From Lolium rigidum (taxonomy: Eukaryota; Streptophyta; Magnoliopsida; Poales; Poaceae): a DNA stretch of 64,000 bases. The stretch spans positions 38,868,256 to 38,932,255 of the forward strand of contig NC_061508.1 of the NCBI RefSeq assembly GCF_022539505.1, read 5' to 3'. Shown one piece after another: positions 36,701 to 46,499 of the stretch. Position numbers and translations under genes: made by a program. Positions within the stretch are counted from its first letter, which is position 1; each line of letters starts with the position of its first letter. The notes beneath the pieces were generated by a model. The model worked only from the letters and a program-made list of their open reading frames with translations, was not told the origin of the DNA and did not search any database.

Positions 36701-38238
36701 TTCCGAAGAATTTTTCTTCGCAAATCAGTCAGCTAGCAGATCGATCCCAAAAATAGAATTTATTAGCTTAGCAATTCGAAATGAGTTTAATTTCTATCGG
36801 AATGGTAAGGTAGACCATCATCTGAAATATGTAAATTGGTCCTGCTGAATTTTTTCCTCTTAAATCCTTACAAAATTCGAAACAAAAATTCCATGTAAAA
36901 AAGGTGGTACTGTAACTTATACTGTCATACTGATACCTCTCCAGTTCTTTGCGTGTGAATGGTGCAATACTATAATATTTTTCTACAACAGATTTGTGAA
37001 CCCTCTAGGCTCTAATCCATGCTTTAGAAGTTTTGTCTAAGAGTAATAAGATGGGGACAGGGTGCTTGCTCACCTCACGCGACGATGTGGCCGAGGGGCA
37101 TCTAAGATGCTAGTCAGTGGAGGTTGTCACCCTTGGGTGTGCAGTAGAAGAGGCCGCCGGCTGCAATTCATCTCCGAAGTTTAGGAGGAGCACCTACATT
37201 AGTAAGATGTAGAAAATGGGAGAGCTCTATTAGCTAGCCCAAGTGAATCGTTGTTTATATCCACCATACCAAATTTTATTGATAGTAAAAAGAAGTTGAT
37301 CTTGAGGAACACCAATCCAAGGTTCATCATGGAGAAGTGTAAAGTCTTACACGTATCAAAGCTTTCACTTAAAAATTGAGATGTATGTTAAAACTCACCC
37401 CATCGATCTGAATCCTCACTGGTCTGCCCTTCTCATAACACTGCAATAAAATAAAAATGCAAAGGCTTAGTAATCACATCTCATAGCCCAAAACAGCCCC
37501 TGGAATTTTCAATTAAAAAAAACGGGTTGACGCGTCCTTCCTGCACGGGCAAAGATGGCGGGAGTGCAGAGGGGAGAAGAAGAGGTGGGGATGATGAAGG
37601 AGGCGGAGATAGGGAGTACCTGAGTGCACGAGGGAGAGACGGACCGCAGGCTTCGCATCGGCGACCTGCCGTCTTCCCGGATATGGCCACGGCGCGAGCG
37701 TCATCTTGCAATTCCTCCCATCCATGGCTATGGAGAGGTGTGTCCTCGCCGACGCAGCCCTTGATCCACGGCCAAAGTTTGACAAACAGATGGTGTACAA
37801 CGAAAGAAGCATGTGATGTCCGCCTAATTATTGAAATTTGAAGTACCGCAGGATTACTGAAACAAGTATTTCCTAGATCGAGGTAAAAGTTGGACCCAGA
37901 AGATCAGCAGAGTACTGAGGAAAAAAAAAAGGCAGTTGCAGAATCGAAGCTTCAGATGATAAATTGAATTATTATTCAGTGAATTTTAATTTCCCAGCAG
38001 AGAACACCGGGAAGCAATAGATCTTGCCCCTAAGATATTAACCTAATCCGCAAGTAAACTAAGACTCGTATACAAGTTAGTCGTGATTCCACGAAAAACA
38101 AATCTACAACCGACCAAGTTCTCACGCTATTAGTCCTGTATACAATTAACCCTAGAATCATCTTAATTTCATCCCGTATACACCAACTAAGGCAAATATT
38201 ATCGAGAGACGTCAGGTCGATGTAAATTAAAGTCTCAC

Positions 38239-38335
38239 CGATGGAGAGCAGCTTCCGGAACTGCGTGGTGGCCTCGAGCTGCACGGTCCCATCGTCCGAG
38301 AGCACCGCCTGCACCATGGCCGGCAGGCCCTCGAG
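38239..38335 (-). pseudogene. Importin-alpha exon fragment captured by Helitron 2
   Basis: On the minus strand a 97-bp segment reads LEGLPAMVQAVLSDDG and LEATTQFRKLLSI, the stretch that follows the importin-beta-binding domain and opens the first ARM repeat of plant importin alpha, the nuclear import adaptor. It is bounded by CGTGCAG (acceptor-like) upstream and G|GTGAGAC (donor-like) downstream, so it looks like one complete exon with both splice sites. No further importin exons are found beside it. The upstream CDS-like text (MAANDQPAAV at 38510) is in a different frame from the importin reading even if the 66-bp intron is removed. It is a gene fragment, not a working gene. Confidence 0.8.
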
Positions 38336-38399
38336 CTGCACGCGAGCACAGATCAAAACAGTCAGATCGAGAATCCCGCAACTGCGCCGAGACAAACAT

Positions 38400-39110
38400 A
38401 CCAGATCGAGAGAGGGCAAGTGTGGAGGATGGGGAAGTTGATGGGGTGGAGGATGGTGGTTGCCTAGCCACCTCACGGGGCACCGCCGCCGGCTGATCGT
38501 TCGCCGCCATGACGAGCTCGGTGCTCGGGGAGCCTCGCGGGACGGAGCTCGGCGAGGAGAAGGATGTTGGGTGGAGGAGACGGAGCTCGGCGCGCCTCAT
38601 CACTGCGGAGACTGGGCGCGCCGCCCCTTGCCCGCGCCGGCGGCCCATGCCGGAGGTCGGCCGTGCCACCCGTCGCCCGCGCCGGCGGTCCAGAGAGGGA
38701 CGTGGTGGAGGCAGAGGCGCGTGTGCCGGCGGCCGAGCACGCGCAAGGAGAGGTGGAGATGGGGAGGAGTGGGGATTGGGGGAGAGGACGCGCGACCGTC
38801 GCGACGACGAGCCGGCGGCTAGGGTTTCCATCCTGGATGCTCTTCTCTTCTTTTTATATGGCCGCGGTGAAATACCGAAAATACCCTGCGGGTTGAGATC
38901 CACTGCCTGGCGCCAATGCATACCGACGGAGATCCCAGCCGCAGTCGCCGACAGGCGGGCCCGAACGATGGTGGGGCCCACCAGCAGCCTCAGGCAGGTA
39001 GCACAGGGCCATTACATGTCTTTATCTAGTGGGAGGAGAGGCAAGAACGAACGGCTGAGATACATAGATGAGGAGATCCGACGGCTCACGTGCGCTAATC
39101 GCTGTGAGGC
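38400..39110 (-). other. GC-rich block beside the importin exon, possible captured 5' gene end
   Basis: GC-rich, CpG-rich sequence with overlapping open frames on both strands, in contrast to the AT-rich Helitron around it. It may be a captured promoter/first exon, perhaps from the same gene as the importin exon. No protein family is recognised. Confidence 0.4.
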
Positions 39111-40730
39111 CCCCTATGGGGGGCATCATATATACCTTTAGATGCCTCATTGCCTCCCACCGGAAACTGCCGTATGACTCCCTCTCTCCCATGACCTGCC
39201 GCTTTCACTCTTCCCCCTATTGGGTATTGGCTGGTAACGCTCAATGTCCCGAAATCTTCCACGATACGTTCTATCGAGTTTAATGGCTTCCGTCTTCTTA
39301 GTGTCACGGTCGGCCTTGTATTTGAACCCCCTCAGCTGCCTCTTCTTCAAGCCCCCAGTTGCCCCTCTCGAGCAACCTACTGGATGTCGCTCTGTCCTTT
39401 CTCTGTGTATGCCGGTGTCACCAGATGTGAACACATCCATCCAGCTCCCCACACGTTTTCATCCCATCTGTGCTGTTCATGTTGTCTTTGATTTCATTAT
39501 TTGCTCTATGTATTTTGTGCAACTCTAACTAGAGTGTTTTGACTGAATTTCTCTTGCAACTATTGTGTGAGAGAAGAAGGTTGCTTGAGTTAAATCTGTT
39601 TGTTCTAGCCTATTCCAAAGGGCATCCTATTTCAGTTGAATTTGTTTGTTGCAGCGAGACTATTCCAAACGGTATGTGTATCCAACATGCATATGCTAAC
39701 TGGCCCATTGTTGTACTTTACATGCTTTTTTTTCATGAATTTTGTTGTTTCCCATGATTAAACAATTGGCATACTTACCTATATTTTTGTTGTTTCACAG
39801 CCTCTTAAACTATCTTCTCGGCAACCTCAAACATGATAAGACGTAAATCTTCACCTGAAACCTAGCTATCTGCAATATCTATTTCTGGCGGTCCCAGGAT
39901 ATTATTTGGTTGGCATCCTGCAAGTTCTAACACTGGCCTCACCTGGAGAATCTCTCATGGTAATTAGCCTGATTATGTTCTCATGTTGGTTGTTCACGAG
40001 CATTTTGCGGGCACAAGTTTCTCAGATTTCTGTTGTTACTTTATACACTCCAGATAACATGGATAGGTAAAAGGGGTCTGAACGCTACATGCTGCCTTGC
40101 AGATAGTAAAGCATACAAAATGGTACGAGTACCTCATAATTCTTGGTTCTTTTGTCCAAAATTCTTAAATTGGTTTCATTCTTTGCAGGCTTTATCTCAA
40201 TACAGCTGTTTATACTGATAGGGGTTCTCTCCATATATATAGCTGATGAATTGAAAATTACTCGGTTGGTAATATATTGAAGGTCAATGTCTGCATCTCA
40301 TATCCGGAAGCCAGATATGTAGGCCTAGCTCAGGAAAATACATGAAAACTTATTCCCACATGGTAAATCAAGACAACAATGTGATTCATCAGAAATGTAG
40401 TTATAGATCGTGTAGTACTAAATTTTATTTTTTATGTGCTAATCGGCAAAATACCAACCAAAGATGACTTCATATGAATTCAAGGCCCTTGGTGCAATTG
40501 TTTTTATATATGATTCCCCCGACAACGCGCAACCAAACAAATTTTAAAGAATAAGAATAAGGCCAGTGTTAGAACTTGGCACTTCAGGCTAACTTTAAAG
40601 AGTAAGAATAAGAACAAGGATTACTGTTAAAGATTGGTCCTGCCATTTTTTGCATACAAGAAACTCATCTTTAATGCCCGCCGCAACGCGCGGGGCATCA
40701 ACTAGTTATAGATACGTTTGGGACGTATCA

Positions 40731-41640
40731 GACCCACCCACTACTGGGCTGGCCCTGTAACAGAAAAGTGGGCCCCATAAGCTTATTGGGCCGGCCCGCT
40801 AACTCGTCGGGCCAGTCCACCTGATTTACAGTGGACCCCACATACTAATTGGGCCGGCTCGTTAGCACGATAGTGGCCCCACAAGCTTATTGGGCCGGCC
40901 CACTAACTTGTTGGGCCAGCCCAATTGCTTTTGTGGTGGACCCCACATACTAAATGGGCCGGCCCGTTAACACGATAGTGGGACCCACCTGTGTTTTTGG
41001 CCCGGCACACTATCTTGTTGGGCCGGCCCACTTGATATATGGTGGACCCCACATACTAATTGGGCCAGCCCTTTAACAGGAATGTGGGACCCACCTGTGT
41101 TTTTGGCCCGGCCCACTTTCTTGTTGGGCCAGCCCACTTGCTATATGGTGGACCCCACATACTAAATGGGCCGGCCCTTTAACAGGGATGTGGGACCCAC
41201 CTGTGTTTTTGGCCCGGCCCACTTTCTTGTTGGGCCAGCCCACTTGCTATATGGTGGACCCCACGTACTAAATGGGTCGGCCCTTTAACAGGAAAGTGGG
41301 ACCCACCTGTGTTTTTGGCCCGACCCACTATCTTGTTGGGCCGGCCCACTTGCTATATGATGGACCCCACTTACTAAATGGGCCAGCCCTTTAATAGGAA
41401 TGTGGGACCCACCTGTCTTTTTGGCCCGACCCACTGGCTTGTTGGGCCAGCCCATTTGATCTATTGTGGACCCCACGTACAAAATGGGCCGGTCCGATAG
41501 CAGGAATGTGGGACCCACATGCTAATTAGGCCGGCCCAACAAATTTTTGGGCCGGCCCACTTGCTTTAAGGTGGACCCCACTTGTTAAATGGGCCGGCCC
41601 GATAACAGGAAAGTGGGTCCCACATGTCTTGTGGGCCGGC
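40731..41640. repeat. 106-bp tandem array rich in GGCCCA/TGGGCC
   Basis: The anchor GGTGGACCCC (or a one-base variant) occurs at about 40830, 40935, 41041, 41147, 41253, 41359, 41465 and 41570, spaced 105-106 bp. Each unit has four to five GGGCC/GGCCC motifs, often as the palindrome GGGCCGGCCC. The same text lies left of the solo LTR at 28020-28086, so that LTR landed in this array. Confidence 0.9.
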
Positions 41641-41926
41641 CCTTTTGCCTGTTGACCGGTCAAACGAGTGCATTCGGCCCGGCCCACATGCTTAGTTGGC
41701 CGGCCCATTAAAGTTTTGACCATTCAACCTTAGAGGGTAGGCCCGGCTCACGTAGCTAATGGACCAGCCCAGCTATATAGTTGACCGGTCAAACTAAATC
41801 AGCTAGCCCAGCCCGCAAACTTAATGGGCTGGCCCGCTTAAGACGTGGCAGGCCTCGTGTGGGCCTACCATCTACCACAGGGTTTCAGCCGGTTAACGCC
41901 GTTAACTGCCAGTTAACCACGTCTGC
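41641..41926. other. Right flank of the GGCCCA array
   Basis: GGCCC motifs continue, with GACCGGTCAA palindromes (about 41653 and 41782) and a GTTAAC-rich end (41890-41920), until Copia B begins at 41927. Probably the end of the same unclassified element. Confidence 0.5.
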
Positions 41927-43715
41927 TGTTGGAGATATGCCCAAGAGGCAATAATAAAAGTGGTTATTATATATCTTTATGTTTATGATAAATGTTTATA
42001 TACCATGCTATAATTGTATTAACCGAAACATTGATACATGTGTGATATGTAAACAACAAAGAGTCCCTAGTATGCCTCTTATTTAGCTTGTTGATTAATG
42101 GATGATTAGTTTCATAATCATGAACATTGGATGTTATTAATAACAAGGTTATATCATTGTATGAATGATGTAATGGACACACCCAATTAAGCGTAGCATA
42201 AGATCACGTCATTAAGTTATTTGCTATAAGCTTTCGATACATAGTTACCTAGTCCTTATGACCATGAGATCATGTAAATCACTTATACCGGAAAGGTACT
42301 TTCACTTATACCGGAAAGGTACTTTGATTACATCAAACACCACTGCGTAAATGGGTGGTTATAAAGGTGGGATTAAGTATCCGGAAAGTATGAGTTGAGG
42401 CATATATGGATCAACAGTGGGATTTGTCCATCCCGATGACGGATAGATATACTCTGGGCCCTCTCGGTGGAATGTCGTCTAATGTCTTGCAAGCATATGA
42501 ATAAGTTCATAAGAGACCACATACCACGGTACGAGTAAAGAGTACTTGTCAGAGACGAGGTTGAACAAGGTATAGAGTGATACCGATGATCAAACCTCGG
42601 ACAAGTAAAATATCGCGTGACAAAGGGAATTGGTATTGTATGTGTATGGTTCATTCGATCACTAAAGTCATCGTTGAATATGTGGGAGCCATTATGGATC
42701 TCCAGATCCCGCTATTGGTTATTAGTCGGGGTGAGTACTCAACCATGTCCGCATAGTTCGCGAACCGTAGGGTGACACACTTAAAGTTGGATGTTGAAAT
42801 GGTAGAACTTGAATATGGAATGGAGTTCGAATATTTGTTCGGAGTCCCGGATGAGATCCCGGACATCACGAGGAGTTCCGGAATGGTCCGGAGAATAAGA
42901 TTCATATATAGGATGTCATTTTATGTGATTTAAAATGATGCGGAAGGTTCTATGGAAGGTTCTAGAAAAGTCCGAAGAAACCGCCAAGGAAGGTGGAGTC
43001 CCGGAGGGACTCCACCTCCATGGCCGGCCAACCCTAGAGGGGAGGAGTCCCAAGTGGACTCCCCCAAAGGGGGCCGGCCACCCCCTCCATGGAAGGTGGA
43101 ACTCCCACCTCTAGTGGGAGTCCTAGCTTGGGTAGGTTTCCCTATCATATGGAAGGTTTTGGGTTCGGGTCTTATTCGGAGACTTGTAGTCCAACCCTTG
43201 GGGCTTCCACCTATATAATGAGGGACAAGGGGAGGGGGCCGGCCACCTCAAGACCACCACCCGGCCGCACCCCCAAGTGGCCGGCCACCCCCTCCCAAAC
43301 CCTAGCCGCCCCCTCTCCTCCATAGCTCCCGCGTGCTTTAGCGAAGCTCCGCCGGAGTTCTCCACCACCACCGACACCACGCCGTCGTGCTCGTCGGATT
43401 CAAGAGGAGCTACTACTTCCGCTGCCCGCTGGAACGGGAGGTGGACGTCGTCTTCATCAACAACCGAACGTGTGACCGAGTACGGAGGTGCTGCCCGTTC
43501 GTGGCGCCGGTGATCAAGATCTTCTACGCGCTTTTGCAAGCGGCAAGTGAACGTCTACCGCAGCAACAAGAGCCTCATCTTGTAGGCTTTGGAATCTCTT
43601 CAAGGGTGAGACTCGATAAACCCCTCGTTGCTACCGTCTTCTAGATTGCATCTTGGCTTGGATTGCGTGTTCGCGGTAGGAAAATTTTTGTTTTCTATGC
43701 AATGTTATCCTACGA
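41927..43715 (+). repeat. 5' LTR of Copia B
   Basis: It starts TGTTGGAGATATGCCC. A 23-bp segment (CACTTATACCGGAAAGG...) is tandemly duplicated at 42280-42302 and 42303-42325, unlike the 3' LTR and Copia A, which have one copy. A TATATAAT box lies at 43212-43219. Confidence 0.88.
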
Positions 43716-43716
43716 G

Positions 43717-43729
43717 TGGTATCGCAGCC
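43717..43729 (+). other. Primer binding site of Copia B, altered
   Basis: TGGTATCGCAGCC in place of the TGGTATCAGAGCC of Copia A. The preceding base string CTACGAG compares with an expected CAG-ending form, in line with the CAG-site error pattern. Confidence 0.75.
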
Positions 43730-44913
43730 GTGTCTATGCATAGATGGTTGCACGAGTAGAACACAATGGTTTTGTGGGCGTTGATGCTCTTGTTATCTTT
43801 AGTTGAGTACTTTGCATCTTTATGGCATAGTGGGATGAAGCGGCTCGGACTAACTTTACATGACCGCGTTCATGAGACTTGTTCCTCGTTCGACATGCAA
43901 CTTGTATTGCATAAGAGGCTTTGAGGGTGTCTGTCTCTCCTACTATAGTAAAGATTCAATATACTCTTCTATTGACAACATTAGTATCAACGTTGTGGTT
44001 CATGTTCGTAGGTAGATTAGATCTCTCTCAAAAACCCTAAACCACGTAAAATATGCAAACCAAATTAGAGACGTCTAACTTGTTTTTGCAGGGTTTGGTG
44101 ATGTGATATGGCCATAATGTGATGATGAATATGTATGAGATGATCATTATTGTACTGTGGCAACCGGCAGGAGCCTTATGGTTGTGTTTAAATTTCATGT
44201 TGAGTAGTATTTAAAAGTAGTTGTAATAGTTGCTACATGGAGGACAATCATGAAGACGGCACCATTGACCTTGACGCTACGCCGACGATGATGGAGATCA
44301 TGCCCGAAGATGATGGAGATCATGTCCGTGCTTTGGAGATGAAGATCAAAGGCGCAAAGACAAAAGGGCCATATCATATCACATATGAACTGCATGTGAT
44401 GTTAATCCTTTTATGCATCTTATTTTGCTTAGATCGCGACGGTAGCATTATAAGATGATCCCTCACTAAAATCTCAAGATAATAAAGTGTTCATCCTTAG
44501 TAGCACCGTTGCCAGGACTTGTCGTTTCGAAGCATCTCGTGATGATCGGGTGTGATAGAATCAACAAGTGCATACAACGGGTGCAAGCCAGTTTTTGCAC
44601 ATGCGAATACTAAGGTGGCCTTGACGAGCCTAGCATGTACAGACATGGTCTCGGAACACGTGATACCGAAAGGTAGAGCATGAATCATATGATTGATATG
44701 ATGAACACTTTGAGTGTTCGCCATTGAAATTACACCTTGTCTCGTGATGATCGGACTTAGGTGTGGTGGATTTGGTTCGTGTGATCACTAAGACAATGCG
44801 AGGTATATTGTTTTGAGTGGGAGTTCACCTAGATTTTTAATTATGTTGAATTAAAATTTGAACTCAATTTGTCATAAACTTAGTCTAAACTATTGCCAAT
44901 ATATGTTGTAGAG
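43730..44913 (+). other. Untranslated leader of Copia B
   Basis: Collinear with 8600-9784 of Copia A. No coding content is recognised. Confidence 0.7.
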
Positions 44914-45407
44914 ATGGCGTCCCCAATCAATTTTAACCAGTTCCTAGAGAAAGAAAAGCTTAAGAGCAACGGTAGCAACTTCACCGACTGGTTCCGTCAT
45001 GTGAGGATCTTCCTCTCTGGCGGAAGTCTGCAATATGTGCTTGATGCACCGCTAGGTGACCCTCCTGCAGAACCGAAACCGATGAAGTAAAAGCTGTTTA
45101 CGAGACTCGGAAAACTCGGTACTCTCAAGTTCGAGTGTGCCATCCCGTGCGATCCGGAATCCGATCTTCAAAAACGTTTTGAGCACCACGATCCTCATGA
45201 GTTGATGAATGAGCTGAAAGCTATTTTTGAGACTCATGCGGCCGTGGAATGCTATGAAGCATCGAAACATTTCATCAGTTGTATGATGGAAGAAGGCAGC
45301 TCCATTAGTGAGCACATGCTCGCCATGACCGGGCATGCGAAGAAACTCAGTGACTTGGGAATAGTGATTCCTAACAGACTGGGGATTAATCGTGTCCTTC
45401 AATCACT

Positions 45408-45412
45408 GCCAC
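45408..45412 (+). other. Target duplication GCCAC of the nested LTR element
   Basis: GCCAC at 45408-45412 is repeated at 46110-46114. Joining across one copy restores the Copia A text CACTGCCACCAAGTTAC. Confidence 0.92.
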
Positions 45413-46109
45413 TGATCCGTCCAATTTGCATCACTATTTTATATCATAATTTGCTGTTATTCATTGATATATTTCATATTTGGAGATAATACTTATGTTA
45501 TTTCATCTATTTTGCATGTTTCATGATTATTGGAGGATTGCGCACTGGAGCCGGGATTACCGCTGGAAAAAGCACCATCAGAATGCATTATTTCGGAAGA
45601 TCAACAATTGACGGGAATTACACGGAAATTCCTATTTTTCCAAATGACGAAGGGAGCCAGAAGGGGGAGAAGAGGGGACCCGAGGTGGGCCCACCCCATA
45701 GGCCGNNNNNNNNNNNNNNNNNNNNNNNNNNNNNNNNNNNNNNNNNNNNNNNNNNNNNNNNNNNNNNNNNNNNNNNNNNNNNNNNNNNNNNNNNNNNNNN
45801 NNNNNCGAAAGCACTAGACTAAATTCCCGTGTGTCCTCAAGAACGTTTGGTCATTATAAGTAAACAAACCGGCTTGTCCTTTGTGCTAAAAAGGATTGGG
45901 CCACTCGCTGCAATTATTTCTCTCGCATTTTACTTACTTGTACTTTATTCATCTCGTTACATCAAAACCCCTTGAATACTTGTCTCGTGAGCATTTACGA
46001 GTGAATCCTTCATCGAAACTGCTTGTCAACACCTTCTGCTCCTCGTTGGGATCGACATTCTTACTTATCGAAGATACTACGATACACCCCCTATACTTGT
46101 GGGTCATCA
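45413..46109 (+). mobile_element. Nested LTR retrotransposon or solo LTR, interior hidden by a gap
   Basis: The left end TGATCCGTCCAATTTGC and right end CTTGTGGGTCATCA have TG...CA form and a perfect GCCAC duplication. Only about 290 bp at the left and 304 bp at the right are sequenced. Whether a full element or a solo LTR lies between cannot be told from this window. The family differs from the TGATACGTC elements. Confidence 0.82.
45706..45805. other. Assembly gap, 100 N
   Basis: Exactly 100 N inside a nested LTR insertion, in its GC-rich promoter region; true size unknown. Confidence 0.98.
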
Positions 46110-46499
46110 GCCACCAAGTTACAAGAACTTTGTGATGAACTACAATATGCAGAACATGAACAAGGAGTTACCTGAACTCTTTGGCATGCTAAAAGCTGCT
46201 GAGATTGAGATCAAGAAAGAGCACCAAGTGTTGATGGTCAACAAGACCACCGGTTTCAAGAAACAGGGCAAGTCTAAGGGAAAATTCAAGAAGGGTGGCA
46301 AGAAAGCTGCCACGCCTCCTATGAAACCTAAGAACGGCCCTAAGCCCGATGCTCGAGTGCTATTACCGCAAGGAGAAGGGACACCGGAAGCGTAATTTCT
46401 CCAAGTATTTGGCGGATCCGAAGAGCGGCCTTGTCAAGAAGAAGAAAGAAGGTATATCTGATATACATGTTATAGATGTTTATCTCACTCGGTTCTCGT

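Larger units (their letters stand above)
31856..40705 (+). mobile_element. Helitron 2, non-autonomous, 8.85 kb, with gene fragment
   Basis: It starts TCTATAAAGTTCATCCCC, matching Helitron 1 over roughly the first 100 bases. It ends with the hairpin GCCCGCCGCAACGCGCGGGG and CATCAACTAG, then T at 40706. It begins only two bases (TA) after the end of Helitron 1, in the same orientation. There is no RepHel coding region. It carries an importin-alpha exon on the minus strand and a perfect 154-bp palindrome. Most of the rest (31960-38230, 39150-40650) is AT-rich, with no frame I can identify. Confidence 0.85.
28092..40730 (-). mobile_element. Solo LTR, TGATACGTC-type family, with two Helitrons inserted
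   Basis: Read on the minus strand, the LTR starts TGATACGTCCCAAACG at 40730, is interrupted after 25 bp by the Helitrons (40705-29688), resumes at 29687 and runs to about 28092, giving roughly 1.62 kb of LTR. GACCC at 28087-28091 and 40731-40735 is a perfect 5-bp duplication if the end is taken as ...CATCAAGCA. If the end is ...CATCA, as in the 1-1315 copy, the flanks do not match. The interrupted GGCCCA array continues on both sides. No internal region or second LTR is present. Confidence 0.78.
44914..46430 (+). pseudogene. Copia B gag, interrupted by an LTR element and frameshifts
   Basis: It starts MASPINFNQFLEKEKLKSNG. A frame break comes near 45090, after which the gag core (HHDPHELMNELK, MEEGSSISEHMLAM) continues from about 45180. 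At 45413 the nested LTR element enters between LPL and PPSYKN. After 46110 gag goes on with YKNFVMNYNMQNMNKELPEL and a Lys-rich stretch. The zinc knuckle follows near 46350-46400, where the GAGTGCTATTACCGCAAGG text is shifted out of frame compared with Copia A. Confidence 0.85.

Noticed and set aside
37395..37445. Possible small exon (CYEKGRPVRIQIDG) flanked by TTGCAG and GTGAG on the minus strand in Helitron 2
   Set aside because: Too short and not matched to any family I recognise; splice-like bases alone are weak evidence.
38402..38510. Chimeric gene joining an upstream exon (MAANDQPAAV) to the importin exon
   Set aside because: The 66-bp intron keeps the same frame, and that frame reads through the importin exon out of phase, so no importin fusion would be made.
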